Source of the DNA: Luteococcus japonicus
GTDB taxonomy: Bacteria; Actinomycetota; Actinomycetes; Propionibacteriales; Propionibacteriaceae
Reading direction: 5' to 3'
NCBI RefSeq assembly: GCF_003752415.1
Contig: NZ_RKHG01000001.1
Location: 806,001-870,000, forward strand
DNA: 64,000 nucleotides
Shown here: positions 26,554 to 34,538 of the stretch, piece after piece
Layout of the letters: every line of letters begins with the position of its first letter
Position numbering within the stretch: the first letter of the stretch is position 1
The notes under the pieces: model-generated
The model's input: only the letters and a program-made list of their open reading frames with translations
What the model was told of the DNA's origin: nothing
Databases searched by the model: none
Position numbers and translations under genes: made by a program

Positions 26554-26789
26554 ATGCGCGCCTCGATCCAGGAAGTGGTCTTCGATTGTTGTCAGGATCC
26601 GTCGGACCTGGCCCGCTTCTGGGCAGGTATCTTCGGGGCTCGTTGGGCTGCCTTGGGCGATGACTGGGCGCTGGTCGAGTCGGTCCCCCTTCGGGTGGCG
26701 CATGGTTCGCGGATGAGGCGTGGCCAGAAGTCCGCAGAGCGGCCGAGGCTGCGGCCACCGTGTTGCGGGATCCTGGACCAACGTCCTGA
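26554..26789 (+). pseudogene. Glyoxalase/VOC-like gene remnant
   Basis: ATG 26554 begins RASIQEVVFDCCQDPSDLARFWAGIFG, the opening beta-alpha unit of an actinobacterial glyoxalase-like (VOC) protein, preceded by a TAGGGT box at 6 nt. After about 45 residues the frame becomes Arg-rich and unlike a protein. A different frame then gives AWFADEAWPEVRRAAEAA ending at TGA 26787. The fold needs about 120 aa or more, so most of the gene is missing and the pieces are out of frame. Confidence 0.6.
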
Positions 26790-26843
26790 CATCGGCACTT
26801 CAGGACCGCTCATCAAACCCTGCTGTGTCCTTGGATCAGCGCC

Positions 26844-28289
26844 TCAGCGCGATTCAGGCTCCGTGCGTCCCCGGCGGACCAAGAGCCAGTGCCCCAGGTA
26901 GCACAGCGCCACGAAGGGCACGGTCCAGAACAGGGCCATCCGCTGGGTGGGGTCGAAGACGATCAGCACGCAGGACAGTGCACTGAGCACGAAGGCCGCG
27001 ATCCCCACCCACGGGTGGCCGGGCGTCCGGTAGCCCAACTCGTCGACGCTGCGCCCAGAGGCCAGCCACTGCCGACGAAAACGCATCTGGCTTGCTGCGA
27101 TGGCCATCCACACCAGCACCACGGCCAGGCCGGAGATGGAGACCAGCACCAGGTAGACCGTGTCGGCGGCAACCACGCTGGACAGCAGTGCCAGCAGCCC
27201 GCCCACCATGCTCAGGCACAGCGCCACCACCGGGATGCCGTGCCGGTTGGTACGCGCGACGGCGGCGGGGATCGTGCCCTCATTGGCCAAGGACCACAGC
27301 ATCCGCGTCGAGGCGTACAGCCCGGAATTCGCCGCTGACAGGATGGCGGTGAGCACGACGAAGTTCATCACGTCACCCGCCCAGTGCAGCCCGACCGCCT
27401 CGAAGACCGTGACGAAGGAACTCTGGTCCACGCCCGCCTCGCGCCACGGGATCAAGCAGGCCATCACGAAGATGGAGCCGATGAAGAAGATGCTCAGCCG
27501 GGCCAGCGTCGCGTGGATCGCCTTGGGGATGACGCGGGCCGGCTCCGCGGTCTCACCAGCGGTGATACCGATCAGCTCGGTTCCGGAGAAGGCGAAGTTG
27601 ACCGCCAGCATGGTGGTGAAGACCGCCCCCAGGCCATTCGGGAAGATCCCGCCGTCGGTCAGGTTGCCCAGGCCCGGGCGGGTGGTGTTCCCCTGCACCG
27701 GGAGCAGCCCGACGATGGCCAGCAGACCAAGCACGATGAAGCAGATGATGGCGGCCACCTTGATCCCGGACAGCAGGGTCTCGGCCTCCGCGAAGACACG
27801 CACGGAGGCGGCATTGAGCCCGAAGATCAACGCGATGAAGACCGCACTCCAGATCCACACCGGGGTGTCGGGGAACCAGTGCTGCATGATCAGACCCGCG
27901 CCGGTGAACTCCGAACCCAGCGCGATGGTCCAGGTGGACCAGTAGAGGACGGCGACGGTGAAGCCCGTCGCCGGGCCCAGGAAACGGGTGGCATACACGT
28001 GGAAGGCGCCGGTCCACGGCATGGCGACGGCCAGCTCGCCCAGGCACATCATCACCAGGTAGACGATCACGGCGCCCAGGGCGTACGCCAGGATCGTGCC
28101 GATGGGGCCGGCCTGGCTGATGGTCCACCCCGAGCTGAGGAACAGGCCGGTGCCGATCACGCCGCCGAAGCTGATCATCATCAGGTGGCGGGCGCTCATG
28201 CTGCGCTGCAGCTGGTCGGTGCGGGGCGGTTCGGCCCACAGGGAGGTCTGGGCCGGGCTTTCATCGGGGATGGTGGTGTGCTGCGTCAT
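26844..28289 (-). CDS. mmuP: APC-family amino-acid permease, probable S-methylmethionine permease
   Basis: 481 aa, twelve membrane segments. The AAT/APC opening [21 protein letters not shown] and the second-helix region [20 protein letters not shown] are typical, as is [25 protein letters not shown] in the middle. The specificity is inferred from its divergent neighbour mmuM at 28372: in Escherichia coli mmuP and mmuM form one S-methylmethionine use unit. Starts at ATG 28289; GTG 28298 is also in frame. Uptake is proton-driven at the cytoplasmic membrane. Confidence 0.82.
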   Translation of the reverse strand: MTQHTTIPDESPAQTSLWAEPPRTDQLQRSMSARHLMMISFGGVIGTGLFLSSGWTISQAGPIGTILAYALGAVIVYLVMMCLGELAVAMPWTGAFHVYATRFLGPATGFTVAVLYWSTWTIALGSEFTGAGLIMQHWFPDTPVWIWSAVFIALIFGLNAASVRVFAEAETLLSGIKVAAIICFIVLGLLAIVGLLPVQGNTTRPGLGNLTDGGIFPNGLGAVFTTMLAVNFAFSGTELIGITAGETAEPARVIPKAIHATLARLSIFFIGSIFVMACLIPWREAGVDQSSFVTVFEAVGLHWAGDVMNFVVLTAILSAANSGLYASTRMLWSLANEGTIPAAVARTNRHGIPVVALCLSMVGGLLALLSSVVAADTVYLVLVSISGLAVVLVWMAIAASQMRFRRQWLASGRSVDELGYRTPGHPWVGIAAFVLSALSCVLIVFDPTQRMALFWTVPFVALCYLGHWLLVRRGRTEPESR

Positions 28290-28371
28290 GGTGACCACAC
28301 GGTAGGCTCACGGCATCCGCACTTCAGGACGATCTCACGCTGATGAGATGGCACCGCATAGTCTCTCGGGC

Positions 28372-29307
28372 ATGGTCACACCACTGCCCACCACCCTTGC
28401 CCAGCTGCTGTCCACCTCCGACGTCGTCCTGCTTGACGGGGCCATGGCCACCGAGCTGGAGAAGCACGGCGTGGACACCTCCTCGGCCCTGTGGTCGTCG
28501 GTGGCGATGGACAGTGACCCCGGGGCCATCCGCGCCGTGCACCGCAGCTATCTGGATGCCGGTTCGCGGGTCCTTGTCACCAACAGCTACCAGGCATGCC
28601 CCGATGACTTCGTGGCCGCGGGGTGGGAGCGCTCTGCCGCCGAGGAGCTGGTACGCGACAGCGCTCGGCTGGCCCTGGAGAGCGTGCGGGAGTGGTCCAC
28701 ATCCGGGCAGGATCCCGTGGTGGTGGCCGGCAGCATCGGCCCCTACGGCGCCCACCTGGCCGACGGCAGCGAGTACACCGGCAACTACCGGCTCGACGAG
28801 GAGGGCTACCGTGCCTTCCACCGCCCGCGGATCCGCCTGCTGCACGAGGCCAGCATTCGCAGCTTCGGCATCGAGACCCAACCCCGGCTCGATGAGGTGC
28901 TCGCGGTACTGGCCCTGCTACGCGACGAGTTCGCCGGCACGGAGGCCTTCGTGAGCTTCTCCCTGGGCGACGCGGGGCACCTACCCGACGGCACGGTGCT
29001 GGCGGATGCAGCCCGGGCGGTCACCGAGTTCTCGTACGTTGTTGCCGTCGGGGTGAACTGTGTCCCCCGTGGCTGGGTCACTGACGCGTTGACGGCCCTG
29101 CACGAGGCCACCGCCCTGCCGCTGCTGGCCTACCCGAATTCCGGCGAGGTCTACCATCCGACGACCAAGACCTGGTCCCCCGGGCCCGACCAGGACCAGC
29201 AGGCTGCCCTGGTGCCGCAATGGATCCAGGCCGGGGCCCGACTCCTGGGTGGCTGCTGCCGCACCAGCCCCTCGACGATCACGGAGCTGGCCCAACTCAC
29301 CGCGTGA
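28372..29307 (+). CDS. mmuM: Homocysteine S-methyltransferase
   Basis: 311 aa. It transfers a methyl group from S-methylmethionine (or S-adenosylmethionine) to homocysteine, giving methionine. The opening VVLLDGAMATELEKHG, the central IETQPRLDEV and the zinc ligands are visible: Cys in VGVNCVPRG and the Cys pair in LLGGCCRTSP. ATG 28372 is preceded at 7 nt by TAGTCT, supporting a leaderless start. The divergent permease shares the 82-bp promoter region, so the pair is probably co-regulated by methionine supply. The stop is followed at once by an inverted pair of dispersed repeats. Confidence 0.9.
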   Translation: MVTPLPTTLAQLLSTSDVVLLDGAMATELEKHGVDTSSALWSSVAMDSDPGAIRAVHRSYLDAGSRVLVTNSYQACPDDFVAAGWERSAAEELVRDSARLALESVREWSTSGQDPVVVAGSIGPYGAHLADGSEYTGNYRLDEEGYRAFHRPRIRLLHEASIRSFGIETQPRLDEVLAVLALLRDEFAGTEAFVSFSLGDAGHLPDGTVLADAARAVTEFSYVVAVGVNCVPRGWVTDALTALHEATALPLLAYPNSGEVYHPTTKTWSPGPDQDQQAALVPQWIQAGARLLGGCCRTSPSTITELAQLTA

Positions 29308-29358
29308 ACCCCTCGACAGGCTCGGGGGACACACACGACGGCCGGGCCTGTCGAAGCC
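29308..29358. repeat. Inverted pair of dispersed repeats, possible terminator
   Basis: cccctcgacaggctcgggg at 29308-29326 and ggccgggcctgtcgaagcc at 29340-29358 are opposite-oriented copies separated by 13 nt. They can pair through CGACAGGC/GCCTGTCG and lie between the convergent mmuM and ettA genes. Confidence 0.65.
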
Positions 29359-29424
29359 CCAAGGAACCCCGGCAGACCCGGCTGTCGTCGGCTCAGCCAG
29401 CGGGTGCTGGCTCAGCCTTGTGGA

Positions 29425-31107
29425 TCAGTCGCGCGTGAGGCGACGGTGCTTGGAGGCGTGCGGACGCGAAGCCTCCACGCCCAGGCGCTCCACCTTGTTC
29501 CTCTCGTAGTCGGCGAAGTTGCCCTCGAACCAGAACCACTTGCTCTCGTCCTCGTCGTCGCCTTCCCAGGCGAGGATGTGGGTGGCGATGCGGTCCAGGA
29601 ACCAGCGGTCGTGGGAGATCACCACGGCGCAGCCGGGGAAGTCGAGCAGGGCGTCCTCCAGGCTCGACAGGGTCTCGACGTCGAGGTCATTGGTGGGCTC
29701 GTCGAGCAGCAGCACGTTGCCGCCCTGCTTCAGGGTCAGCGCCAGGTTGAGGCGGTTGCGCTCACCACCGGACAGGATGCCGGCCAACTTCTGCTGGTCG
29801 GGGCCCTTGAAGCCGAAGCTCGCGACGTAGGCGCGCGAGTTCATCTCGAAGTTGGCAACCTTGACGAAGTCCAGACCGTCGGAGACGACCTCCCAGACAT
29901 TCTTGTTCGGGTCGATACCGGAACGGTTCTGGTCGACATAGCTGAACTTGACCGTCTCGCCCACCCTGACCGTGCCGGCATCCGCCTGCTCCAGACCGGT
30001 GATGGTCTTGAACAGGGTGGTCTTGCCGACGCCGTTCGGGCCGATGATGCCGACGATGCCGGCGCGGGGCAGGCTGAAGGACAGGTCATTGATCAGGACG
30101 CGGTCCCCAAAGCCCTTCTTGAGCTTCTCGACCTCGATGACGGTGCTACCCAGACGGGGGCCCGCCGGAATGTTGATCTCGGAGGTGTCGATCTTGCGGT
30201 TGCGCTCCGCCTCGGCGGCCATCTCCTCATAGCGGGCCAGGCGGGCCTTGCTCTTGGCCTGGCGGGCCTTGGGGCTCGAGCGGACCCACTCCAGCTCCTT
30301 CTCCAGAATCTTGGCGCGCTTGGCGTCCTTCTGGCCCTCGATGGTCAGGCGCTGGCGCTTGGTCTCCAGGTAGGTGGAGTAGTTGCCCTCGTAGGGGTGC
30401 AGGCGTCCACGGTCGATCTCACAGATCCACTCGGCGACGTTGTCCAGGAAGTACCGGTCGTGGGTGACGGCGAGCACGGCACCGGGGTAGTTCTTCAGGT
30501 GGCCCTCAAGCCAGTTCACGCTCTCGGCGTCAAGGTGGTTGGTGGGCTCGTCAAGCAGCAGCAGGTCGGGCTGCTGCAGCAGCAGCTTGCACAGCGCCAC
30601 ACGGCGTCGCTCACCACCGGAGAGCACGTCGACGATGGTGTCGCCGGGCGGGCATTCCAGGGCCTCCATGGCCTGCGCGAGCTGGGCGTCCAGGTCCCAC
30701 GCGTTGGCATTGTCCAGGTCCGTCTGCAGCTCACCCATCTCCGCCATCAGGGCGTCGAAGTCGGCGTCGGGCTCGGCCATCTCCATGCCGATGGCATTGA
30801 AGCGGTCGAGCTTGCCCTTGATCTCGGCGACGCCCTCCTCGACGTTCTCCAACACCGTCTTGCCCTCGCTCAGCGGGGGCTCCTGCAGCAGGATGCCGAC
30901 GGTCGCGCCCTTGAGCAGCTGGGCTTCACCGTTGTTGGCCTTGTCCATGCCGGCCATCAGCTTCAGCATGGTGGACTTGCCGGCACCGTTGGGGCCGACG
31001 ACGCCGATCTTGGCGCCGGGGAAGAAGGAGAGCGTGACGTTGTCGAGGATCAGCTTGTCGCCGATCGTCTTGCGCACGTTGTGCATGGTGTAGATGAACT
31101 CGGCCAT
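29425..31107 (-). CDS. ettA: Energy-dependent translational throttle protein (ABC-F)
   Basis: 560 aa, the EttA length. Two ABC domains without membrane segments: Walker A GPNGAGKSTMLKLMAG and GPNGVGKTTLFKTITG, signatures LSGGERRRVALCKLL and LSGGERNRLNLALTL, Walker B LLLLDEPTNHLD and VLLLDEPTNDLD. The arm and linker (about residues 95-140 and 245-300) match EttA, which binds the ribosomal E site and gates entry into elongation by the ATP/ADP ratio. ATG 31107 begins MAEFIYTMHNVRKTIGDK, the usual EttA N terminus. Confidence 0.95.
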   Translation of the reverse strand: MAEFIYTMHNVRKTIGDKLILDNVTLSFFPGAKIGVVGPNGAGKSTMLKLMAGMDKANNGEAQLLKGATVGILLQEPPLSEGKTVLENVEEGVAEIKGKLDRFNAIGMEMAEPDADFDALMAEMGELQTDLDNANAWDLDAQLAQAMEALECPPGDTIVDVLSGGERRRVALCKLLLQQPDLLLLDEPTNHLDAESVNWLEGHLKNYPGAVLAVTHDRYFLDNVAEWICEIDRGRLHPYEGNYSTYLETKRQRLTIEGQKDAKRAKILEKELEWVRSSPKARQAKSKARLARYEEMAAEAERNRKIDTSEINIPAGPRLGSTVIEVEKLKKGFGDRVLINDLSFSLPRAGIVGIIGPNGVGKTTLFKTITGLEQADAGTVRVGETVKFSYVDQNRSGIDPNKNVWEVVSDGLDFVKVANFEMNSRAYVASFGFKGPDQQKLAGILSGGERNRLNLALTLKQGGNVLLLDEPTNDLDVETLSSLEDALLDFPGCAVVISHDRWFLDRIATHILAWEGDDEDESKWFWFEGNFADYERNKVERLGVEASRPHASKHRRLTRD

Positions 31108-31229
31108 GGCAGGCGTGTTGTCCTTCGAATCGAGAATGTGGGTGGGCAACCCCGGTGGGGGCAGCAAACGTCACCCAGTATGCCAGCTTCTGGCTCTGGA
31201 CCCGCTGCGCTGCCCCACCGCCCGCCCCC

Positions 31230-31712
31230 TCAGGAGTGGATGAGCTGCTCCTCCCTCGGCGCCTCCTCGACCTCCGATGGCGGGGCCTGCTCCAGAATCT
31301 CCCCGGTCACGGCATTGACCAGGTTGCCATCCTCATCGGTGACCACCTGGGGCGCTCGCCGCTCAGTCCGAATGAACTCGCTGCGGCCACGCGTCAGGTC
31401 GTGGCCCAGCGCCGTGGCCTCCACGACGAGCCGCTCGTGCCGGATACCAGCCTGGTCATGCCAGGCGCTGGTGCGCAGCTTCCCGTGCACCACCACGGGA
31501 TCCCCCTTGTCCAGCGAGGTCTTAATGTTCTCGGCCGTCCGGCCCCAGGCGGTCACGCCGATCCACGTGGTCTCCATGTCCACCCACTCTCCTTGTCGGA
31601 TCCGACGTGGGGTGCAGGCCAACCGGAAGCGCGCCAGCTGCCACCCCTCCCCCCGAGTGAACTCGACGTCGGTGCCCACATTGCCGGTCAGTGTGATGAG
31701 TGCGTCCTGCAT
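31230..31712 (-). CDS. ssb: Single-stranded DNA-binding protein, accessory type
   Basis: 160 aa with one OB fold: MQDALITLTGNVGTDVEF, RFRLACTPRRIRQGEWV, WIGVTAWGRTAENIKTSL and KGDPVVVHGKLRTSAW. The C-terminal part is acidic but ends EEAPREEQLIHS and lacks the DDDIPF-type tip that recruits partner proteins in the main SSB. It is therefore more likely the second SSB (SsbB-like) of this organism, which in actinobacteria serves recombination, competence or chromosome segregation. Confidence 0.88.
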   Translation of the reverse strand: MQDALITLTGNVGTDVEFTRGEGWQLARFRLACTPRRIRQGEWVDMETTWIGVTAWGRTAENIKTSLDKGDPVVVHGKLRTSAWHDQAGIRHERLVVEATALGHDLTRGRSEFIRTERRAPQVVTDEDGNLVNAVTGEILEQAPPSEVEEAPREEQLIHS

Positions 31713-31862
31713 GACTGTCCCCTTTCAGCGGTTGACGCCACCGGTGGGCGCCTCTGCTGCAGTGTGTGCGTCCGCCCATTCCTGGGATCACGCCCAACGG
31801 CACCTGTGGGCAATTCCTCGGCAACCAAATCCTGTGGATAACCAGCCCGATAGGCTCATTCG

Positions 31863-32723
31863 GTGACCCAGACCCCCATGCCCGCATCCACCGGCGGCAT
31901 CGCCGCCTGCCCCATCTGCCATGGCCCGCTGGCCGTCGAGGCTCGGGAACTGTGGTGTGACAAGGGGCATCGCTTCGACAAGGCGCGCGAGGGTTTCGTG
32001 AACCTGCTGCGGCCCGGGAAATCGCGCAAGGCCGTCATCGGCGACGACGCGGACATGGTGGCCGATCGCCGCCGTTTCCTGGACCGCGGGCACTACCAGG
32101 TGTTGTCCGAAGGAATTGCCGAGCTGGTGCGAGACCTCGAAGCCGAGCGCCCCGTCGAGAGCCTGCTCGACGTCGGTTGCGGCGAGGGCACCTTCACCGC
32201 CGCCATGCTGGGCGCACTTGCCGACGACGATTCCCCCGCGCCCACCCGGATGGCCTTCGACATCTCCCGCCCCGCGGTGAAGGTCACCGCCCGACGCGCC
32301 CCCGAGGCCCTGACCTGCGTCGCGTCGGTGATCGACATGCCCGTGCTGGACCACTCGGTCGACGTGCTGACCAGCATCATGGCGCCGCTGCACGAGGCCG
32401 AGTTCGCCCGCGTCATCCGTCCTGGCGGACGGATCGTGGTGGTCTCACCCGGTGACTCGCACCTGGCCCAGCTGCGCCAGGTTCTCTACCCCCACTACCG
32501 CCCGCACGACGAGCAGGTGGCCCTGACCGAGTCACTCGACGTGGTGGAGCAGCGTCGTTTCACCAGCCACGTGCACATGGGCAGCGCGCAGGAACTGCAC
32601 GAGGTCTGGGGCATGACCCCCTACCGCTGGAACACGCCCCTGGACGGACAGGAGCGTTTCGCGAAGCTCACCGAACTCGACGTCGACGTGCACTTCGTCG
32701 CGACGGTCTTCCGGGCCGTGTGA
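31863..32723 (+). CDS. 23S rRNA (guanine-N1)-methyltransferase, RlmA type
   Basis: 286 aa. The N-terminal zinc finger is CPICHGPLAVEARELWCDKGH (split: CPIC at about 17-20, Cys and His about 20 residues later) with the following FDKAREGFVNLL; then the SAM-binding Rossmann domain with LLDVGCGEGTFTAAML and DMPVLDHSVDVLTSIMAPL. This is the RlmA(I)/RlmA(II) family that methylates G745 or G748 in 23S rRNA, the latter linked to tylosin-type macrolide tolerance; which base is not clear here. GTG 31863 follows TAGGCT by 6 nt (leaderless pattern). Confidence 0.88.
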   Translation: MTQTPMPASTGGIAACPICHGPLAVEARELWCDKGHRFDKAREGFVNLLRPGKSRKAVIGDDADMVADRRRFLDRGHYQVLSEGIAELVRDLEAERPVESLLDVGCGEGTFTAAMLGALADDDSPAPTRMAFDISRPAVKVTARRAPEALTCVASVIDMPVLDHSVDVLTSIMAPLHEAEFARVIRPGGRIVVVSPGDSHLAQLRQVLYPHYRPHDEQVALTESLDVVEQRRFTSHVHMGSAQELHEVWGMTPYRWNTPLDGQERFAKLTELDVDVHFVATVFRAV

Positions 32724-32731
32724 CCCGCACA

Positions 32732-32836
32732 TCAACCACGCTTGATGAGCCCTTCATAGTGCAGCACGCTCGGCACAGGGGGCAGCAGCAGCGACATCAG
32801 CAGATGGGCCAGCACATACGCTCCCAGCGCCATCAT
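32732..32836 (-). CDS. Possible 34-aa small membrane protein
   Basis: ATGATGGCGCTG... encodes one hydrophobic helix (LGAYVLAHLLMSLLLPPVP) with a short polar tail ending LIKRG. A strong GGAGGGGG stands 6 nt before the ATG. It lies between the RlmA-type gene (convergent) and the dynamin-like gene, just after the latter's stop. No family is recognised; the call rests on the ribosome-binding site and hydrophobicity only. Confidence 0.35.
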   Translation of the reverse strand: MMALGAYVLAHLLMSLLLPPVPSVLHYEGLIKRG

Positions 32837-32897
32837 CAGGTCCCCCTCCCTCCACGGGACAAACAGGGCGCTTCCAATTGCGTCGCAGCCGCTGACC

Positions 32898-34538
32898 TCA
32901 GCGGGCGCGAGCGATCTTGTCGCGGGCCTGCTCGTAGCGGCGCAGTTCCCCATTGATCGGGTTGATGATCCGCTCGCGGGAAACCTGTCCGATGGACTTC
33001 TCCAGCACATGGGTGGCCCGGGAGGCCTTGCGCTTGGCGGCGAACTCGACGAAGACGCGGCTGACCAGCGCCAACAGCACTCCGGCAGCAACACCTCCGG
33101 CGACCAGCCAGGTGGGGATCGGGATGCCATACCAGGTCGGCCCCAGAGACAGGTCCATCACGCCGAAGTAGATCAGCGCCATCCGCAGACCCAGCCAGCC
33201 CAGGCCCACCACGACGCAGGTGATCAGCAGCCACTGCAGCACCTGGAAGATCTTCCACCAGCCGGTGCCGCGGTCCATCGCCAGATCGGTGGTGGCAATC
33301 GCGCGGTCCAACTCGTCGGGCAGCAACTTCTCGTCGCGGCGTGACGCGTCGCGCACGGCGTCCTGCCAGCTACGCGGCAGACCAACGGCGGCCTCGTCGG
33401 CAACGGCACGCACGGCGGAGTCGACGCGCGCCTGCTGCACCCCGTTGAAGCTGATCCCCTTGCGGTTCACGCCGGTGCGCTGCACGCGCGCGGGCTCCAG
33501 CTCCTGCTTCTTGTTGATCTTGACGGCGTCCAGGTGCAGGCGACGCAACGGGTCCGGCTTGAAGCGCTTGATCCAGGTGATGGCGGGCCAACCTGTGGCC
33601 AGGGTGCCGCGGCGACGCGTCGCCTTCAGCACGGCCTCGCTCACCACACCGACGCCGGCAGCCTCGCCGAGGGCCTTGTTCAGCTGGGCCTCGCGGCCCT
33701 TGCTGACCTCGTCGGGGTCTGCGTGGCCGATGTCCTCGCTGAGCTTGCGGGCCACCTGCACCACGTCGCCCTCCAGCCGCTTGGCGGCCATCTGCTTGTT
33801 CTGGATGGCGGTGGCCAGTTGGCCGCGCAGCTCCGGGACGCCCATGCCGGTCATCGCACTGATGGCGCACAGCTGGGCCTTCTCCAGGCCTTCGGAGTCG
33901 AGCAGCGCACGCAGGTCACGCAGCGTCGGTTCCAGCTGGCCCTCGGGCAGCCGGTCGGCCTGGTTGAGCACCACCATCATCACCTCGGCGTGCTGCGCCA
34001 AGGGCTTGAGGTAGCGGTCGTGCAGGGCGGCGTCGGCATACTTCTGGGGATCCACCACCCAGATGAACATGTCCACCAACTGCACCAGCCGGTCCACCTC
34101 GTCGCGGTGGGCACGTTCGGTGGAGTCGTGGTCCGGGAGGTCGAGCAGCACCAGCCCGTCGAGGGCCGCATCGCCGCCGGTGACAACGTGCCGGGTGGGC
34201 ACCTCCAGCCAGTCGAGCAGGTCATTGGGCACCTCGCTGCCCCAATAGGCGGCCATCGCCTTGCTCGTGGTGGGGCGGGTGACGCCCGGCACCGCCAGCT
34301 GGGTACCGGACAGGGCATTGAAAGTGGACGACTTGCCCGAACCCGTCGCCCCGGCCAGCGCGACGACGGTGATGTCGCCGCTGAAGGCCAGCCGCTTGTC
34401 GGTGTGTCCGACGACATTGCGTGCCTCGGCCACCAGCTCGGCGTCGGCGCGGCCATCGGCCAGCTCGATCGTCTCGGCCAGTGCCTTGACCTTGTCGGCG
34501 ACACCCATGCGGTCGGGATTGGTGCGGTTGCGGGCCAT
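32898..34538 (-). CDS. Dynamin-like / YfjP-family membrane GTPase (second of pair)
   Basis: 546 aa. G1 GATGSGKSSTFNALSG (about residues 63-78), switch-like TRPTTSKAM, G3 LLDLPDHDST, G4 VVLNQADRL (NQAD in place of NKxD). Two membrane helices lie near residues 430-500 (WLLITCVVVGLGWLGLRMA and WLVAGGVAAGVLLALVS). The C terminus is basic and helical. The pair arrangement, lengths and late membrane helices resemble the Streptomyces DynA/DynB proteins that stabilise division rings during sporulation; whether it has such a role in a non-sporulating organism is not known. Its ATG overlaps the upstream GTPase stop by one base. Confidence 0.82.
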   Translation of the reverse strand: MARNRTNPDRMGVADKVKALAETIELADGRADAELVAEARNVVGHTDKRLAFSGDITVVALAGATGSGKSSTFNALSGTQLAVPGVTRPTTSKAMAAYWGSEVPNDLLDWLEVPTRHVVTGGDAALDGLVLLDLPDHDSTERAHRDEVDRLVQLVDMFIWVVDPQKYADAALHDRYLKPLAQHAEVMMVVLNQADRLPEGQLEPTLRDLRALLDSEGLEKAQLCAISAMTGMGVPELRGQLATAIQNKQMAAKRLEGDVVQVARKLSEDIGHADPDEVSKGREAQLNKALGEAAGVGVVSEAVLKATRRRGTLATGWPAITWIKRFKPDPLRRLHLDAVKINKKQELEPARVQRTGVNRKGISFNGVQQARVDSAVRAVADEAAVGLPRSWQDAVRDASRRDEKLLPDELDRAIATTDLAMDRGTGWWKIFQVLQWLLITCVVVGLGWLGLRMALIYFGVMDLSLGPTWYGIPIPTWLVAGGVAAGVLLALVSRVFVEFAAKRKASRATHVLEKSIGQVSRERIINPINGELRRYEQARDKIARAR

